This document shows, one piece after another, positions 20,250 to 29,246 of a stretch of DNA of 64,000 nucleotides (the first letter of the stretch is position 1; each line of letters opens with the position of its first letter). The stretch spans positions 109,393 through 173,392 of the forward strand of contig NZ_JADBGB010000003.1 in the NCBI RefSeq assembly GCF_015220045.1. The letters are read 5' to 3'. This DNA comes from Marivivens aquimaris (GTDB lineage: Bacteria > Pseudomonadota > Alphaproteobacteria > Rhodobacterales > Rhodobacteraceae). The notes under the pieces are model-generated. The model was not told the DNA's origin, did not search any database, and saw only the letters and a program-made list of their open reading frames with translations. The translations under genes and the position numbers were made by a program.

Positions 20250-21858
20250 CCGTATCGATCGGGCGCAGCCCTTCGGTTGTCGAGACGGCCGAGTTCGTGC
20301 CCTTCAATGTCCCTTTTCTTTCACGGGTTCTGCGTTCGGCCTTCGTCAGGCCCCGGCTTTCAGCTTCGATCTGGCGTTGCTGTCGGATCAGCTCAGCCAG
20401 CACCAGCTCATTAGACCCGGACTTGCCAAGGGCACGGGCCTTCCTCATCGCTTCGCGATATTCCCAGAGCGAGACGGGCGGAATTTCCAGGTTTCTGTAC
20501 CGCGCCTCAACATACCGGCCATCGTCCAGTTCGACCCAGATCATTGAGATATCGCGAGGATCGTAGCGAACGACCACCTTTCCATCCCCGCGCCCAATGT
20601 GGCCTGCAAGGGCATCGGACCAGTACCTTATCTGGAACAGATGGATGCCGTCACGCCTGATCTTGCGCAGTTCACTCGGCAGGAAGCTCACCTGAAAGGC
20701 TTCCATCTCGAAGGGGATGTCGCCTGTCATTTGCTCTGAGAGCGCCTCCCATTTGGCAACGGGCGTGCAGCCAAGACTTGAATGAATGCTGTTGTTGTAA
20801 CGGCAGATTTCCAGAGCAAACCAGCGATCGAATTCGCTCAACGTCATCGTGGCCTTGCTTTCGGCGTCATAGTCGCCCTTTGCCGCGATCGAGGATTGCG
20901 TTGTTCCCGGCAACAGGTGAACGGCCCCCATCATGGTGCCGATCAACCGTTCGATGTGACCACCGAAGTGAGGACTTGCTGGCGGTCGATAGACCAGATC
21001 GATCCCCCAATCCGCACAGGCCGACCGAAAGGCGCGCGACCGGAAATCGCGACCGTTATCGACGTGGATGCTGTGCGGTTTGCCCTGTGCCGGCCAAGGA
21101 ACATCGCACGCCAATTCCGCAAGAAGTTCCTCCTTGAGGGCCACCGCCTGTGTCAGGCAAAGCGCCACTGACAGACGCGAAGGTGCCTCGAGAGAGGTGT
21201 AATATCCGGTCACCATCCGCGTTGCGACGTCGATCGCCAGCGTGACCCAAGGCCGCCCAATTGGTTTGCGTTCAAAGCCGTCGACAAGAATGATGTCCGC
21301 CGGTGTATGATCAATTTGGACGATCTCCAGTGGCATACTGGCCTTGTTCTCACCTGTGACCGGCGCAAATTTCTGGCGGGCCGCCTTTGCGCCCTCTCGT
21401 GCCTTCGCAACTTCGCGGGCATCCATCGCATCCAGACGACGCTGAACCGTTCGCCGTGTCGGCGGTTGCAAGCCCTCCTGCCAGCAAGCGCTGCGGATTT
21501 CTGTCACGACGCGCGACAAGCTCGAACGCTCCCGGCGCAAGAAATAGCGGCGAAGGTGCTCCTCGATTACCGCTTCGACTTTGCTGGATATTAACATCGT
21601 CCCGGTCGGGCGGCCCCGTTTCCGCGGAGCCAGAGCGCTGGTGCGCCCACCCTCTTCCGCCAACCGTTTTATCCAACGCCAGACCGTCGCCCTGCTGACA
21701 CCAAGCTCCCAAACGGCGTCATTGATGCCACGTTCCAGGCTGCCAGTCCCATTGAGATATGCCTGAACAAGAGGGCGCAGCACCGCGGCCCTGCGCGCCT
21801 CTTCAGCACCAACAGCAACGCAGTCTTCGCCATCATCATTCATCGATATTTGCCGCAA
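20209..21858 (-). CDS. tniA: TniA-family DDE transposase (Tn-II)
   Basis: A retroviral-integrase-type (rve) transposase of 549 residues. It has an N-terminal helix-turn-helix (WELGVSRATVWRWIKRLAEE) and the catalytic triad in IDHTPADI, HVDNGRDFRSRAF and GGHIERLIGTMMG, then a C-terminal Mu-type beta-barrel region. It is the first gene of the transposition operon. Its start lies about 130 bp inside the right end of the element, just after the array of end repeats, which probably also cover its promoter. It is about 40% similar by eye to the tniA of Tn-III. Confidence 0.92.
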   Translation of the reverse strand: MRQISMNDDGEDCVAVGAEEARRAAVLRPLVQAYLNGTGSLERGINDAVWELGVSRATVWRWIKRLAEEGGRTSALAPRKRGRPTGTMLISSKVEAVIEEHLRRYFLRRERSSLSRVVTEIRSACWQEGLQPPTRRTVQRRLDAMDAREVAKAREGAKAARQKFAPVTGENKASMPLEIVQIDHTPADIILVDGFERKPIGRPWVTLAIDVATRMVTGYYTSLEAPSRLSVALCLTQAVALKEELLAELACDVPWPAQGKPHSIHVDNGRDFRSRAFRSACADWGIDLVYRPPASPHFGGHIERLIGTMMGAVHLLPGTTQSSIAAKGDYDAESKATMTLSEFDRWFALEICRYNNSIHSSLGCTPVAKWEALSEQMTGDIPFEMEAFQVSFLPSELRKIRRDGIHLFQIRYWSDALAGHIGRGDGKVVVRYDPRDISMIWVELDDGRYVEARYRNLEIPPVSLWEYREAMRKARALGKSGSNELVLAELIRQQRQIEAESRGLTKAERRTRERKGTLKGTNSAVSTTEGLRPIDTGDTSRPLFKVERW

Positions 21859-21874
21859 ATGTCTGTGAACCCTG

Positions 21875-21989
21875 TCTCAGGTTTAAGGGCAAAAATATCA
21901 GAATTAAAGGCAAAATCTCATATTTAAGGGCAAAGCTCAGCCGTTGATTTCGTTGGATTTCCCATCTCACAATTAAGGGCTACGCGACA
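21875..21989. repeat. Right end of Tn-II with four transposase-binding repeats
   Basis: Four directly oriented copies of one site are visible: TCTCAGGTTTAAGGGCAAAA (21875), TATCAGAATTAAAGGCAAAA (21896), TCTCATATTTAAGGGCAAAG (21916) and the terminal TCTCACAATTAAGGGC (21965) followed by TACGCGACA. The first three are 20-21 bp apart, two helical turns, so bound protomers would lie on one face of the DNA. The tip equals the tip of Tn-I at 4985. Confidence 0.85.
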
Positions 21990-21991
21990 CC

Positions 21992-22927
21992 TGGGGTGGC
22001 CCGTACGAAAAGCTGCACCGCGAACTCGTCTTCGAGCCTTTTGAGAAGGCTCACGACGTTAAGATCCAAGTCGTCACGCTGTACTCCGCGGACGCACTCG
22101 CTCAGCTGCGCGCTCAAAAGGAAGCGCCGCAATATGACGTCATCCATTTCTCCGGGGGGCAGGAGGTCATCGCCGCTCGGGAAGGGCTTCTGGCGCCGAT
22201 CGAACCTGCGGAGCTGGAGAACGCACCGGATCTTTACCCCTTTGCTAGCGAGGGAATGACGCGTGGCGAAGGGCCGGTCCACCTGGTTACGACTGTCGGG
22301 CTGCTCTACAACGAAGAAACCGCACCGCGTGTGCCGACTTCGTGGAAGGACCTTTGGGATGCTGAATATGGCGACCATATCGTCCTGACGGATCTGTCGA
22401 ACTCCTTCGGTCTCCTTGGCTTCTTGATGATGAACAGGGTCTGGGGTGGCGCGATTGAAGATGCGACTGCCGGCCTGGAGAAGGTTGGCGAGTTGATCGA
22501 AAATTCGATGATCGTAACCACCTCGCCCGAAATTCAGCAAAATTTTGCACAGAACGATGCTTGGATCACTCCTTTCGCCCAAGACTATGCGCACGTCATT
22601 CGTGAATCTGGTCTCCCGGTGAAGTTCGTGGTGCCCGAGGAGGGCGTTGCGGGGGTGTACTTCACGGCCAACCTTGTCGCGAACCGGCCCAATCAGGACT
22701 TGGCAAAGAAGTTGATCGACTTCGAGCTGTCGCCCGAGGTGCAAGAAGCTTTTGCGCGTGCGATGCGGTATTCTCCGAGCAACTCCAAAGCCGTTCTCGA
22801 CGACGATATTGCGGACGAGATTCTGCATGGTGACGCCATGTCCTCGCTCGTCCGCTTCGATCCGTTGGAGATGGATGCGCATCGAAATCAGCTCGTCGAA
22901 GACTGGAAGAAGCTGATTTCCCGCTAA
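21992..22927 (+). pseudogene. ABC transporter solute-binding protein, N-terminus lost to Tn-II
   Basis: The frame is open from the edge of Tn-II to the TAA at 22925-22927 and encodes 311 residues of a PotD/opine-type periplasmic binding protein (WGGPYEKLHRELVFEPFEKA, then YDVIHFSGGQEVIAAREGLL). The signal peptide and roughly the first 40-50 residues are missing, with no start codon or ribosome-binding site at the junction, so the protein cannot be exported normally. The three genes downstream are its intact transporter partners. Substrates for this subfamily include polyamines and opines, and the actual one is unknown. Confidence 0.82.
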
Positions 22928-22950
22928 CTGGCGCAGGAAAGGAGACGCGC

Positions 22951-23775
22951 ATGAATCGCGCAAGAAACGACTTAATTCTCGTCGCGCCCGGTTTGGTATT
23001 GTTGTGCTTGGTTTTCCTCGTGCCAGTAGGGAGTATCCTGTTCCTCGGCATTCGGGACTCTGAGGGGCAGGCCACTACCGAGCACCTCGCGCGGTTTCTC
23101 GGTGATCCTTACTACTTGTCCGTCGCTTGGCGCACCGTGCGCCTGTCGCTGATCATCACTGTGATCTGTGCGGTGGCGGGCTTCCCTCTTGCCTATATCA
23201 TGGCAAGGGGGAAACCCCGGCTCAGGATGTGGCTGATCATCGCTGTCACGCTGCCCCTTATGACCAGCGTAGTCGTGCGCACATTTGGCTGGATGGTCAT
23301 CTTCGGCCGCAACGGACTGCTTCCCGATTTCCTGCACAGCCTGGGCTTGGTTGGGCGCAACTTCACGCTCATGCAGACCGAGACAGCGGTGGTCATCGGC
23401 ATGGTGCAAGTGCTGTTTCCGTTCATGGTGCTGTCTATTCTCGGCGTCATTATGAGGATCGACCCTCGCCTGGAAGAAGCGAGCCGCGTAATGGGTTGCT
23501 CCTTCCTAACCTCCTTGCGGCGCGTTGTGCTGCCCTTGTCTACTCCGGGGGTGGTCGCGGGTGCGCTTTTGGTCTTCACGCTTTCTGCAAGCTACTTCAT
23601 CACCCCCGCACTCTTGGGCGGTCCCAGGGTGCCCATGCTCGCCAGCTCAATCTACGAGGCCGCGACCAAAACTCTCGATTGGCAGTTCGCGGCGGCACAG
23701 GCGATTATTCTCTTGGCGGGTGTCATGGCGCTGATGATCCCCTATGCAAAACTCACGAGGCAGAGCAATGGTTAA
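22951..23775 (+). CDS. ABC transporter permease, PotB-like
   Basis: A 274-residue inner-membrane permease with about six hydrophobic segments, beginning LVAPGLVLLCLVFLVPVGSI, and the EAA loop EEASRVMGCSFLTSLRRVVLP that contacts the ATPase (cited in part). It lies 23 bp after the solute-binding gene and overlaps the next permease gene by 8 bp (ATGGTTAA), so the transporter genes form one operon. GGAAAGGAG precedes the ATG. The sequence groups it with spermidine/putrescine-type importers, and the specificity cannot be read here. Confidence 0.9.
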   Translation: MNRARNDLILVAPGLVLLCLVFLVPVGSILFLGIRDSEGQATTEHLARFLGDPYYLSVAWRTVRLSLIITVICAVAGFPLAYIMARGKPRLRMWLIIAVTLPLMTSVVVRTFGWMVIFGRNGLLPDFLHSLGLVGRNFTLMQTETAVVIGMVQVLFPFMVLSILGVIMRIDPRLEEASRVMGCSFLTSLRRVVLPLSTPGVVAGALLVFTLSASYFITPALLGGPRVPMLASSIYEAATKTLDWQFAAAQAIILLAGVMALMIPYAKLTRQSNG

Positions 23776-24568
23776 AGCTGTACCCATGAGTGTTCGAGTA
23801 GCCGCAGCATTGTTCCTTGCACTTACTCTGCTTTTCGTTCTTGGGCCGCTGATTATCGTTATTGGTGTGTCCTTTACGGCGGGAGACTACATATCCTTTC
23901 CACCCCAGGGCTTCAGCCTGCGTTGGTATAAGGCCGTGTTGTCATCTTCAACTTATACAGGAACCGCCCTGACCAGCCTGTGGCTCGCGATCGCCGTCAC
24001 CATAAGCGCAACACTGATCGGAGCTGCGGCCGCCATCGCTTTGAACCGGCGGCTCCTGCCAGGGTCCGGAGCGATCTCGACATTGTTTCTCGCCCCTCTG
24101 GTGTTGCCGACGATCGTTCTGGCTCTGGGCTTGCTGATGTTCTGGAGTGCTTGGGTCGGTCCGACATCCTTCACGGTCCTGTGGCTCGGGCATACGGTTA
24201 TCGCTATCCCCTATGTGGTGAGAACCACGCTGGCGGTGCTGTCCACCTCAGACCGCTTCTTGGAAGAGGCAGCGCGTACCATGGGGGCGGGACCATGGAA
24301 GGCGTTGCGGCACGTGACCGTGCCTCAGGCATTGCCTGGCGTGGCGGCGGGAGCATTCTTTGCCTTCAACATCTCCTTCGACGAAGCGATCCTATCTCTT
24401 TTCCTGCGCTCGCCGGAGGTCGTTACCTTGCCGATCCAGATCTATACGCAGCTTGAATTCAGCCCAGACCCTTCGATTGCTGCAGTCTCCACCCTCATGA
24501 TCATGATGACCATTTTGCTGATTGTCGTCATTGATCGAATTCTTGGCATTCAACGCGTGGCAAATTGA
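23768..24568 (+). CDS. ABC transporter permease, PotC-like
   Basis: Second inner-membrane permease, 266 residues, with six predicted hydrophobic segments starting at AALFLALTLLFVLGPLIIVI and the EAA-type loop EEAARTMGAGPWKALRHVTV. The ATG at 23768 overlaps the end of the previous gene, which suggests translational coupling. It forms a heterodimer channel with the PotB-like protein. The ATPase gene begins one base after its stop codon. It is intact and probably still expressed only if a promoter inside Tn-II or upstream reads through, since the operon's own promoter appears to be lost. Confidence 0.9.
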   Translation: MVKAVPMSVRVAAALFLALTLLFVLGPLIIVIGVSFTAGDYISFPPQGFSLRWYKAVLSSSTYTGTALTSLWLAIAVTISATLIGAAAAIALNRRLLPGSGAISTLFLAPLVLPTIVLALGLLMFWSAWVGPTSFTVLWLGHTVIAIPYVVRTTLAVLSTSDRFLEEAARTMGAGPWKALRHVTVPQALPGVAAGAFFAFNISFDEAILSLFLRSPEVVTLPIQIYTQLEFSPDPSIAAVSTLMIMMTILLIVVIDRILGIQRVAN

Positions 24569-24569
24569 C

Positions 24570-25625
24570 ATGACTACTGTGGTTTCACTTGAAAACGTGA
24601 CCAAATCCTTCGGAACCGTCCAGGTGATCAAGGGCATTTCGCTAGCGATTGAGAAGGGGGAGTTTGTCAGCCTTCTGGGGCCATCTGGATGCGGCAAGAC
24701 CACGCTGCTACGCATGATCGCCGGCCTTGAAAGCACGACGTCAGGACGCATTGTGATCGGAGGCGCCGACGCCACCGCACTGCCTCCCGAACGCCGCGAC
24801 ATCGCAATGGTGTTCCAGTCCTACGCCTTGCTCCCGCATCTCAGCGTCCGGGAAAATATCCTGTTTCCACTTCAAATGCGCCGGATCGGCAATCGGAGTG
24901 AACAGCAGGATCGCGCACAGCAGGTGCTGAAGATGGTCCAAATGGATCATCTGGCCGACCGAAAGCCCCGTGAGCTGTCGGGTGGCCAGCAGCAACGTGT
25001 TGCGATTGCCCGTGCAGTGGTCTCTGAGCCGCAAGTGCTGCTGCTGGATGAGCCTCTGTCAAATCTCGATGCCAAGTTGCGCGAGAACATGCAGGAAGAG
25101 TTGATCAAATTGCACATGCAGACGGGGCTCACTACGATCTTCGTCACCCACGACCAGGAAGAAGCGTTGAGCTTATCGGACCGGGTGATCCTCCTCAACA
25201 AGGGTGACATTGAGCAAGAGGGGACGCCGAGCGAGATTTACAACCAACCTCGCACGCGCTTTGCGGCCTCCTTCATGGGGTCGGGAAACCTGATTGACGC
25301 TGACATCGAGTGTTCCGGTCCGAATGCCTTTGCCGTGATCGGCGATCAGCGCCTCCCGCTTGGCCAGCGCGAACTGAGCGATGGTGATCGCGTAACGCTG
25401 ATGTTGCGGCAGGAAGCGATCAGGCTGTCGCCAGACATCAATGCACAGGATGTTACCGCGACAGTCGAGACCAGGGTCTTTCTAGGTGCGCGAACCCGAT
25501 ACGTGCTCAATCTCGGAGGGCAGTCAATTCGCTGCCTTGGAGATGCAGACCTAATACATGGTGAGCACCAAAGGTTGAGCCTGGAAATTTCTCCCTCTTC
25601 GGTGATCGTAATGGCTAAGCATTAA
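24570..25625 (+). CDS. ABC transporter ATP-binding protein, PotA-like
   Basis: ATPase subunit of the importer. The 351-residue protein carries Walker A GPSGCGKTT at about 37-45, the Q-loop VFQSYALLP, signature LSGGQQQRVAIARA at about 137, Walker B LLLDEPLSNLDAK, the H-loop VTHDQEEAL, and a C-terminal TOBE-like regulatory domain after residue 240. The ATG at 24570 matches the family start (MTTVVSLENVTKSFG). The longer upstream frame overlaps the permease gene. It is the last gene of the transporter operon. Confidence 0.92.
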   Translation: MTTVVSLENVTKSFGTVQVIKGISLAIEKGEFVSLLGPSGCGKTTLLRMIAGLESTTSGRIVIGGADATALPPERRDIAMVFQSYALLPHLSVRENILFPLQMRRIGNRSEQQDRAQQVLKMVQMDHLADRKPRELSGGQQQRVAIARAVVSEPQVLLLDEPLSNLDAKLRENMQEELIKLHMQTGLTTIFVTHDQEEALSLSDRVILLNKGDIEQEGTPSEIYNQPRTRFAASFMGSGNLIDADIECSGPNAFAVIGDQRLPLGQRELSDGDRVTLMLRQEAIRLSPDINAQDVTATVETRVFLGARTRYVLNLGGQSIRCLGDADLIHGEHQRLSLEISPSSVIVMAKH

Positions 25626-25725
25626 GCGAATAGGTGCTGAAAAGTCTCCGATCGGCGACGTAGTGTATCTGAAATATCGTAATCGCAGATTGGAGGGAGT
25701 CCATGGGATAGGCGGATGAATCTTT

Positions 25726-25762
25726 GACTGGGAGGTGCTGGTAAATCCCCAGTCAGCACCTC
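25726..25762. promoter_or_regulatory. Nested inverted repeats before the ABM-like gene
   Basis: GAGGTGCTG (25732-25740) pairs with CAGCACCTC (25754-25762), and GACTGG (25726-25731) pairs with CCAGTC (25749-25754), giving two mutually exclusive hairpins. There is no T-run after them. It may be a weak transcription terminator after the ABC operon or a regulatory site for the next gene. Confidence 0.4.
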
Positions 25763-25795
25763 TGCATCTCTGCATAATGCGAATATAAAACGGAA

Positions 25796-26116
25796 ATGGA
25801 AAATACTGTGATAGGACGTGTCTGGCGTGGATGGGCGAAGCCCGAGTTTGCCGATGGCTATGAGGAACTGCTGACGAAGGAAACTCTTCCCGCATTGCAC
25901 CGGGTGTCGGGATACAAGGGTTCATACTTCATGCGTCGAGAGCTTGACGATGGAGATGTCGAGTTCGTCGAGATCACCTTCTGGGAATCCATGGATTCGA
26001 TTATTGCCTTCGCCGGAGCAGACTGCACCAAGGCAGTCGTGCCGCTCGAAACTCAAGCGTACCTTACTCGTTTCGACGATTCCTCGGTACATTTTGAGGC
26101 GACTTGGTGCCCTTGA
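25796..26116 (+). CDS. Small ABM-like (dimeric alpha/beta barrel) protein
   Basis: A 106-residue protein resembling the antibiotic-biosynthesis-monooxygenase fold: a start IGRVWRGWAKPEFADGYEEL, a middle VSGYKGSYFMRRELDDGDVE and an end with a Phe/Trp-rich strand. Such small ferredoxin-like barrels act as monooxygenases, isomerases or stress proteins, so no reaction can be assigned. It follows the ABC operon after 170 bp on the same strand and may belong to the same catabolic cluster. Length and composition fit an intact gene. Confidence 0.65.
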   Translation: MENTVIGRVWRGWAKPEFADGYEELLTKETLPALHRVSGYKGSYFMRRELDDGDVEFVEITFWESMDSIIAFAGADCTKAVVPLETQAYLTRFDDSSVHFEATWCP

Positions 26117-26845
26117 GTAAGGGCGGGCGCCGCAAGGCTCAATGGGCAATCTTCATGCCGGGTGGGCCTGCGGCGGAAGAGCAGTTTCACGGCAACATGC
26201 CCGAAAACATCGAGCTCGTCAGCATATCTGAGCCAAGCATCTGCATGCTCCCGGCTCGGAGCAATCTGTAGGCGAGCAGGCGTGACCTGATACTGCTTCT
26301 GCGGCCATCGGGGGCGGATTGGCTAGAGTACACAGCTCTGCCGAGTACCCCGGTGGTCAAGAAAATAGGTATAGCGGCGGAGAGTGACGCTGCGGACCAT
26401 CGTACGATTTATCTCTATGATTCAATGCTGTGTTGACTGCTCATGTTGGACATATGTGGCTTGATGTCACGTGATGTGGGTGTTCGGAGGAAATTCTTAT
26501 TTGGAACATGGCAAGCTCAGGGGATGTAAAATGTTTCGGCGAAATGTCTCTATGCCTCGCGGCGAATTGCTGTGCGTCGCATTTCAGACTGCGCAATCTG
26601 CTTTGAGGTCCAGCCCGATTTGGGTGCGACGGTGAGCGTGATCCACTTTGTTCGCGTGATAAGAAGACTTTGCGTGCCGGGGGAGGGGCGCGAATGGGGC
26701 AATGTAAGCAGGAGAACCTCAGTCGCGGGTGAGCCGGCAATCTTTCGCCGATGGGATTGCCTGACACAACTTTTCCGAAAGCGGAATCGAAATGTAGCCT
26801 ACGATTGAATGACAAATTCCGTTCCATTGTGAGGAGTTAGCAAGC
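26117..26845. other. Gap of about 730 bp, probably decayed coding DNA
   Basis: No intact gene is visible. Bases 26117-26265 read, in the frame after the ABM-like stop, as roughly 45 residues (for example IFMPGGPAAEEQFHGNMPEN) that vaguely resemble the start of an Asp/Glu-racemase-type protein. A second stretch near 26282-26390 could be a continuation after a stop codon. This is a weak impression and I do not name it as a gene. The remainder to 26845 is lower in GC and shows nothing I recognise. Confidence 0.35.
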
Positions 26846-27103
26846 ATGACGAGAGCCCGCTTCACGCTAGGCACGCGAGTCCTTGTTCAGCCCGATGGAG
26901 CGCATGAGCCAATAGTGGGTTTGATCGCCGATGGTCCCCTGCTCATTGCTGCTGGCCCATTTTTCAAAGTCCGGACCGATGAGCTGGCGTACTGGTACCC
27001 GGTGGAGCAAATCAGCCCATACCTTCACCTGGTGAAGGCAGACGATGGTTCCGACGTGGGGAGGTCGGGGGTAGGGCGCTCAACGCGCTATCGTAGCGTT
27101 TAA
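26846..27103 (+). CDS. Small hypothetical protein
   Basis: An 85-residue frame with a good ribosome-binding site (GAGGAG about 12 bases before the ATG) and ordinary codon use. I do not recognise the protein. It is rich in Val, Pro and Gly with one motif-like stretch (TRVLVQPDGAHEP) and no membrane segment. It stands alone between decayed DNA and the IS66 element. It could be a genuine small gene or the end of a degraded region. Confidence 0.45.
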   Translation: MTRARFTLGTRVLVQPDGAHEPIVGLIADGPLLIAAGPFFKVRTDELAYWYPVEQISPYLHLVKADDGSDVGRSGVGRSTRYRSV

Positions 27104-27287
27104 AGCGTGTATCCGCTTTGATCAAAGGGATGCATTCTCGGAGACGCCATTTAAAGAAGTCTACCGGTTTAAGGGCCTTATTTTTTGTTCGCTCCATATT
27201 GTTTTGGAGCTTGTGAGCCTATCGGGCGATGATTGGTTTGCGATGTTTATCGCATGGGTGTAAGCGCTGTCACCGCGGCACGCCTGT

Positions 27288-28838
27288 TCAGCTTGACGGG
27301 TTGAAGTTCCATGGCAGGAGCTCGTCGATCCTGCTGGCGGGGTGACCGGCGGCGATGGCTTCGAGGGTCGCCTTGATGTAGGCGAAGGGCTCGACGCCGT
27401 TGATCTTCGCGGTGGCGATCAGGGAGGCGATGCGGGCCCAGGTGCGGCCACCCTCGTCGTGGCCGGCGAAGAGAGCATTCTTCCGCGTGAGCGCAATCGG
27501 GCGGATCAGGTTCTCGACGGCATTGGAGTCGATCTCGACGCGGCCGTCGTGAAGGAAGGTCTGCAGGCCGCCCCACTGGCGATGGATGTAGGTCAGCTTT
27601 TCGCCCAGGCGCGACTTGGCCGAGATACGCAGGCGCTGTGCCTGCAGCCAATCACCGAACTCGGCCACGAGGGGCACGCTGCGGGTCTGGCGGGCCGACA
27701 GGCGTTGGCCCGGGCCCATGCCGCGGATCTCGGCCTCGATGCGGTAGAGCTCGGCAATGCGGCGCAGCCCCTCGGCGGCGATCTCGGATCCATCCCGGTC
27801 GAAGACTTCCTTCAGCTTGCGGCGAGCGTGTGCCCAGCAGTGGGCAACCGTGATCGGCGCGCCGCCCTTGCGGGACGTGCGTGTGAGGCGGTCGTAACCG
27901 GTGTAGCCGTCGAGCTGGAGGGTGCCGTCGAAGCCCTGGAGGATCTGCTCTGCATGCGCCCCGGCGCGGCTGGGATGGTAGGTGAACACGACACCGGGCG
28001 GGTCTTCTCCGCCCCATCCGCGGTCATCTCGGGCAAGCGCCCAGAAGTATCCCGTCTTGGTTCGCCCTCGGCCTGGATCCAGCACCGGGGCCGTGGTCTC
28101 GTCCATGAACAGTTTGCCCGAGGATTTGAGATGCTCGGTTAGCCAATCGACCACGGGGCCAAGATGGAAGGCTGCAGTGCCGGCCCAGTCCGCCAGTGTG
28201 CTGCGGTCGACCTGGATGCCGGAGCGCGCCAGGATCTGGCTCTGCCTGTAAAATGGCAGGTGGTCCGCGAACTTCGAGACCAACACATGTGCAATGGCAC
28301 CCTCAGTTGGAAGACCGCCTTCAATCAGCCAGGGCGCGGCAGGTGCCTGAGTGACGCCATCCGAACAGATGCGGCAGGCATACTTCGGCCGGATGTCGAC
28401 CAGCACGCGGAGCTGCGCAGGCACGATGTCCAGGCGCTCGGTGCGGTCCTCGCCGATCCGGTGCATCCGGCCGCAACCGCAGGGGCAATCGAGGCTGGTC
28501 GGCTCGAGGACCCGTTCGATACGCGGCAAGCCCGCGGGCAAATGGCCAAGGTTGCGCTGACGCGTCCGGCGCGGCGTCGTGGTAGACGGCGCGGCCTGCT
28601 CCTTGCGGGTCTCGACCTCGGCGACAGCTGTTTCCAGGTCTTCGAAGGCCAGTTGCCGGTCGTCCTCGCTCAGCTTCTCGGAGCGTTTGCCATGCACGAC
28701 ATGGTTCAGTTCAGCGACGAGGTGCTCCAGTCGCCGGTTGGCGTCCTTCAGCGCGCCGTTCTCCTGCAACAGCGCCAGCACGGCGGCGCGCTGGCTCTCG
28801 GGGATCGCGGACAGGTCGATGGGCGGGGCGCTGGACAT
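27288..28838 (-). CDS. tnpC: IS66-family transposase TnpC
   Basis: The 516-residue main transposase of IS66 elements. It has an N-terminal leucine-zipper-like coiled coil (ALLQENGALKDANRRLEHLV), a zinc-finger-like segment (CPCGCGRMHRIGE) and a DDE core with LFMDETTAPVLDPGRG, LQLDGYTGYDRL and NAVENLIRPIAL. The C-terminal IS66 tail follows (PLTRKNALFAGHDEGG region). It is intact. Confidence 0.95.
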   Translation of the reverse strand: MSSAPPIDLSAIPESQRAAVLALLQENGALKDANRRLEHLVAELNHVVHGKRSEKLSEDDRQLAFEDLETAVAEVETRKEQAAPSTTTPRRTRQRNLGHLPAGLPRIERVLEPTSLDCPCGCGRMHRIGEDRTERLDIVPAQLRVLVDIRPKYACRICSDGVTQAPAAPWLIEGGLPTEGAIAHVLVSKFADHLPFYRQSQILARSGIQVDRSTLADWAGTAAFHLGPVVDWLTEHLKSSGKLFMDETTAPVLDPGRGRTKTGYFWALARDDRGWGGEDPPGVVFTYHPSRAGAHAEQILQGFDGTLQLDGYTGYDRLTRTSRKGGAPITVAHCWAHARRKLKEVFDRDGSEIAAEGLRRIAELYRIEAEIRGMGPGQRLSARQTRSVPLVAEFGDWLQAQRLRISAKSRLGEKLTYIHRQWGGLQTFLHDGRVEIDSNAVENLIRPIALTRKNALFAGHDEGGRTWARIASLIATAKINGVEPFAYIKATLEAIAAGHPASRIDELLPWNFNPSS

Positions 28839-28892
28839 GGGCGGATGATACTGCGCCCGGGGTGCCGATGTCCGGCTATTCAGCGCGGTGAG

Positions 28893-29246
28893 TCACTCTG
28901 CCACAGCCGGACGGCGGACCTCCAGTGACCGCACCCGGCGCCAGTCCAGGCCGGCGAACATGGCCTCGAACTGTGCGCGGTTCAGGGTCATGGCCCCGTC
29001 ACGGATCGAAGGCCAGGTGAATGTGCTTTCCTCAAGCCGCTTGTAGGCCATGACCAAACCACTGCCGTCCCAGAACAGGATCTTCAACCGGTCGGCGCGC
29101 TTCGAGCGGAACACGAAGACCGTGCCAGTGAACGGGTCCTCGGCCAGCATCGACTGCACCAGCGCCGCGAGGCCATCATGGCCTTTGCGGAAGTCGACCG
29201 GCTTCGTCGCCACCAGGATCCGCACACCCTGCGAGGGCATCAACAT
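28893..29246 (-). CDS. tnpB: IS66 Orf2 family protein TnpB
   Basis: A 117-residue accessory protein of IS66 elements required with TnpA for transposition. It has the family hallmark KPVDFRKGHDGLAALVQ and the sequence VFVFRSKRADRLKILFWDG. It overlaps the end of tnpA by 7 bp and lies 54 bp before tnpC, the standard IS66 order. Confidence 0.95.
   Translation of the reverse strand: MLMPSQGVRILVATKPVDFRKGHDGLAALVQSMLAEDPFTGTVFVFRSKRADRLKILFWDGSGLVMAYKRLEESTFTWPSIRDGAMTLNRAQFEAMFAGLDWRRVRSLEVRRPAVAE

Larger units (their letters stand above)
18484..21989. mobile_element. Tn-II: complete Tn5053/Tn402-like transposon, tniA-tniB-tniQ (3506 bp)
   Basis: The element begins TGTCGCG at 18484 and ends CGCGACA at 21989, with the 5'-TGT...ACA-3' ends typical of this transposon family. 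Both ends carry repeated copies of a roughly 19-bp site (consensus TMTCANNNTTAAGGGCAAA in right-end orientation). Three overlapping genes are transcribed leftward. No resolvase gene is present. The 5-bp flanks (GCTGG left, CCTGG right) differ by one base, and the interrupted genes on the two sides are different, so this is not a clean single insertion. Confidence 0.88.

Noticed and set aside
18484..21989. CRISPR-associated transposon (CAST) idea for Tn-II because of TniQ
   Set aside because: No cas genes or repeat array are nearby; the tniA-tniB-tniQ order fits ordinary Tn5053/Tn402-like elements.
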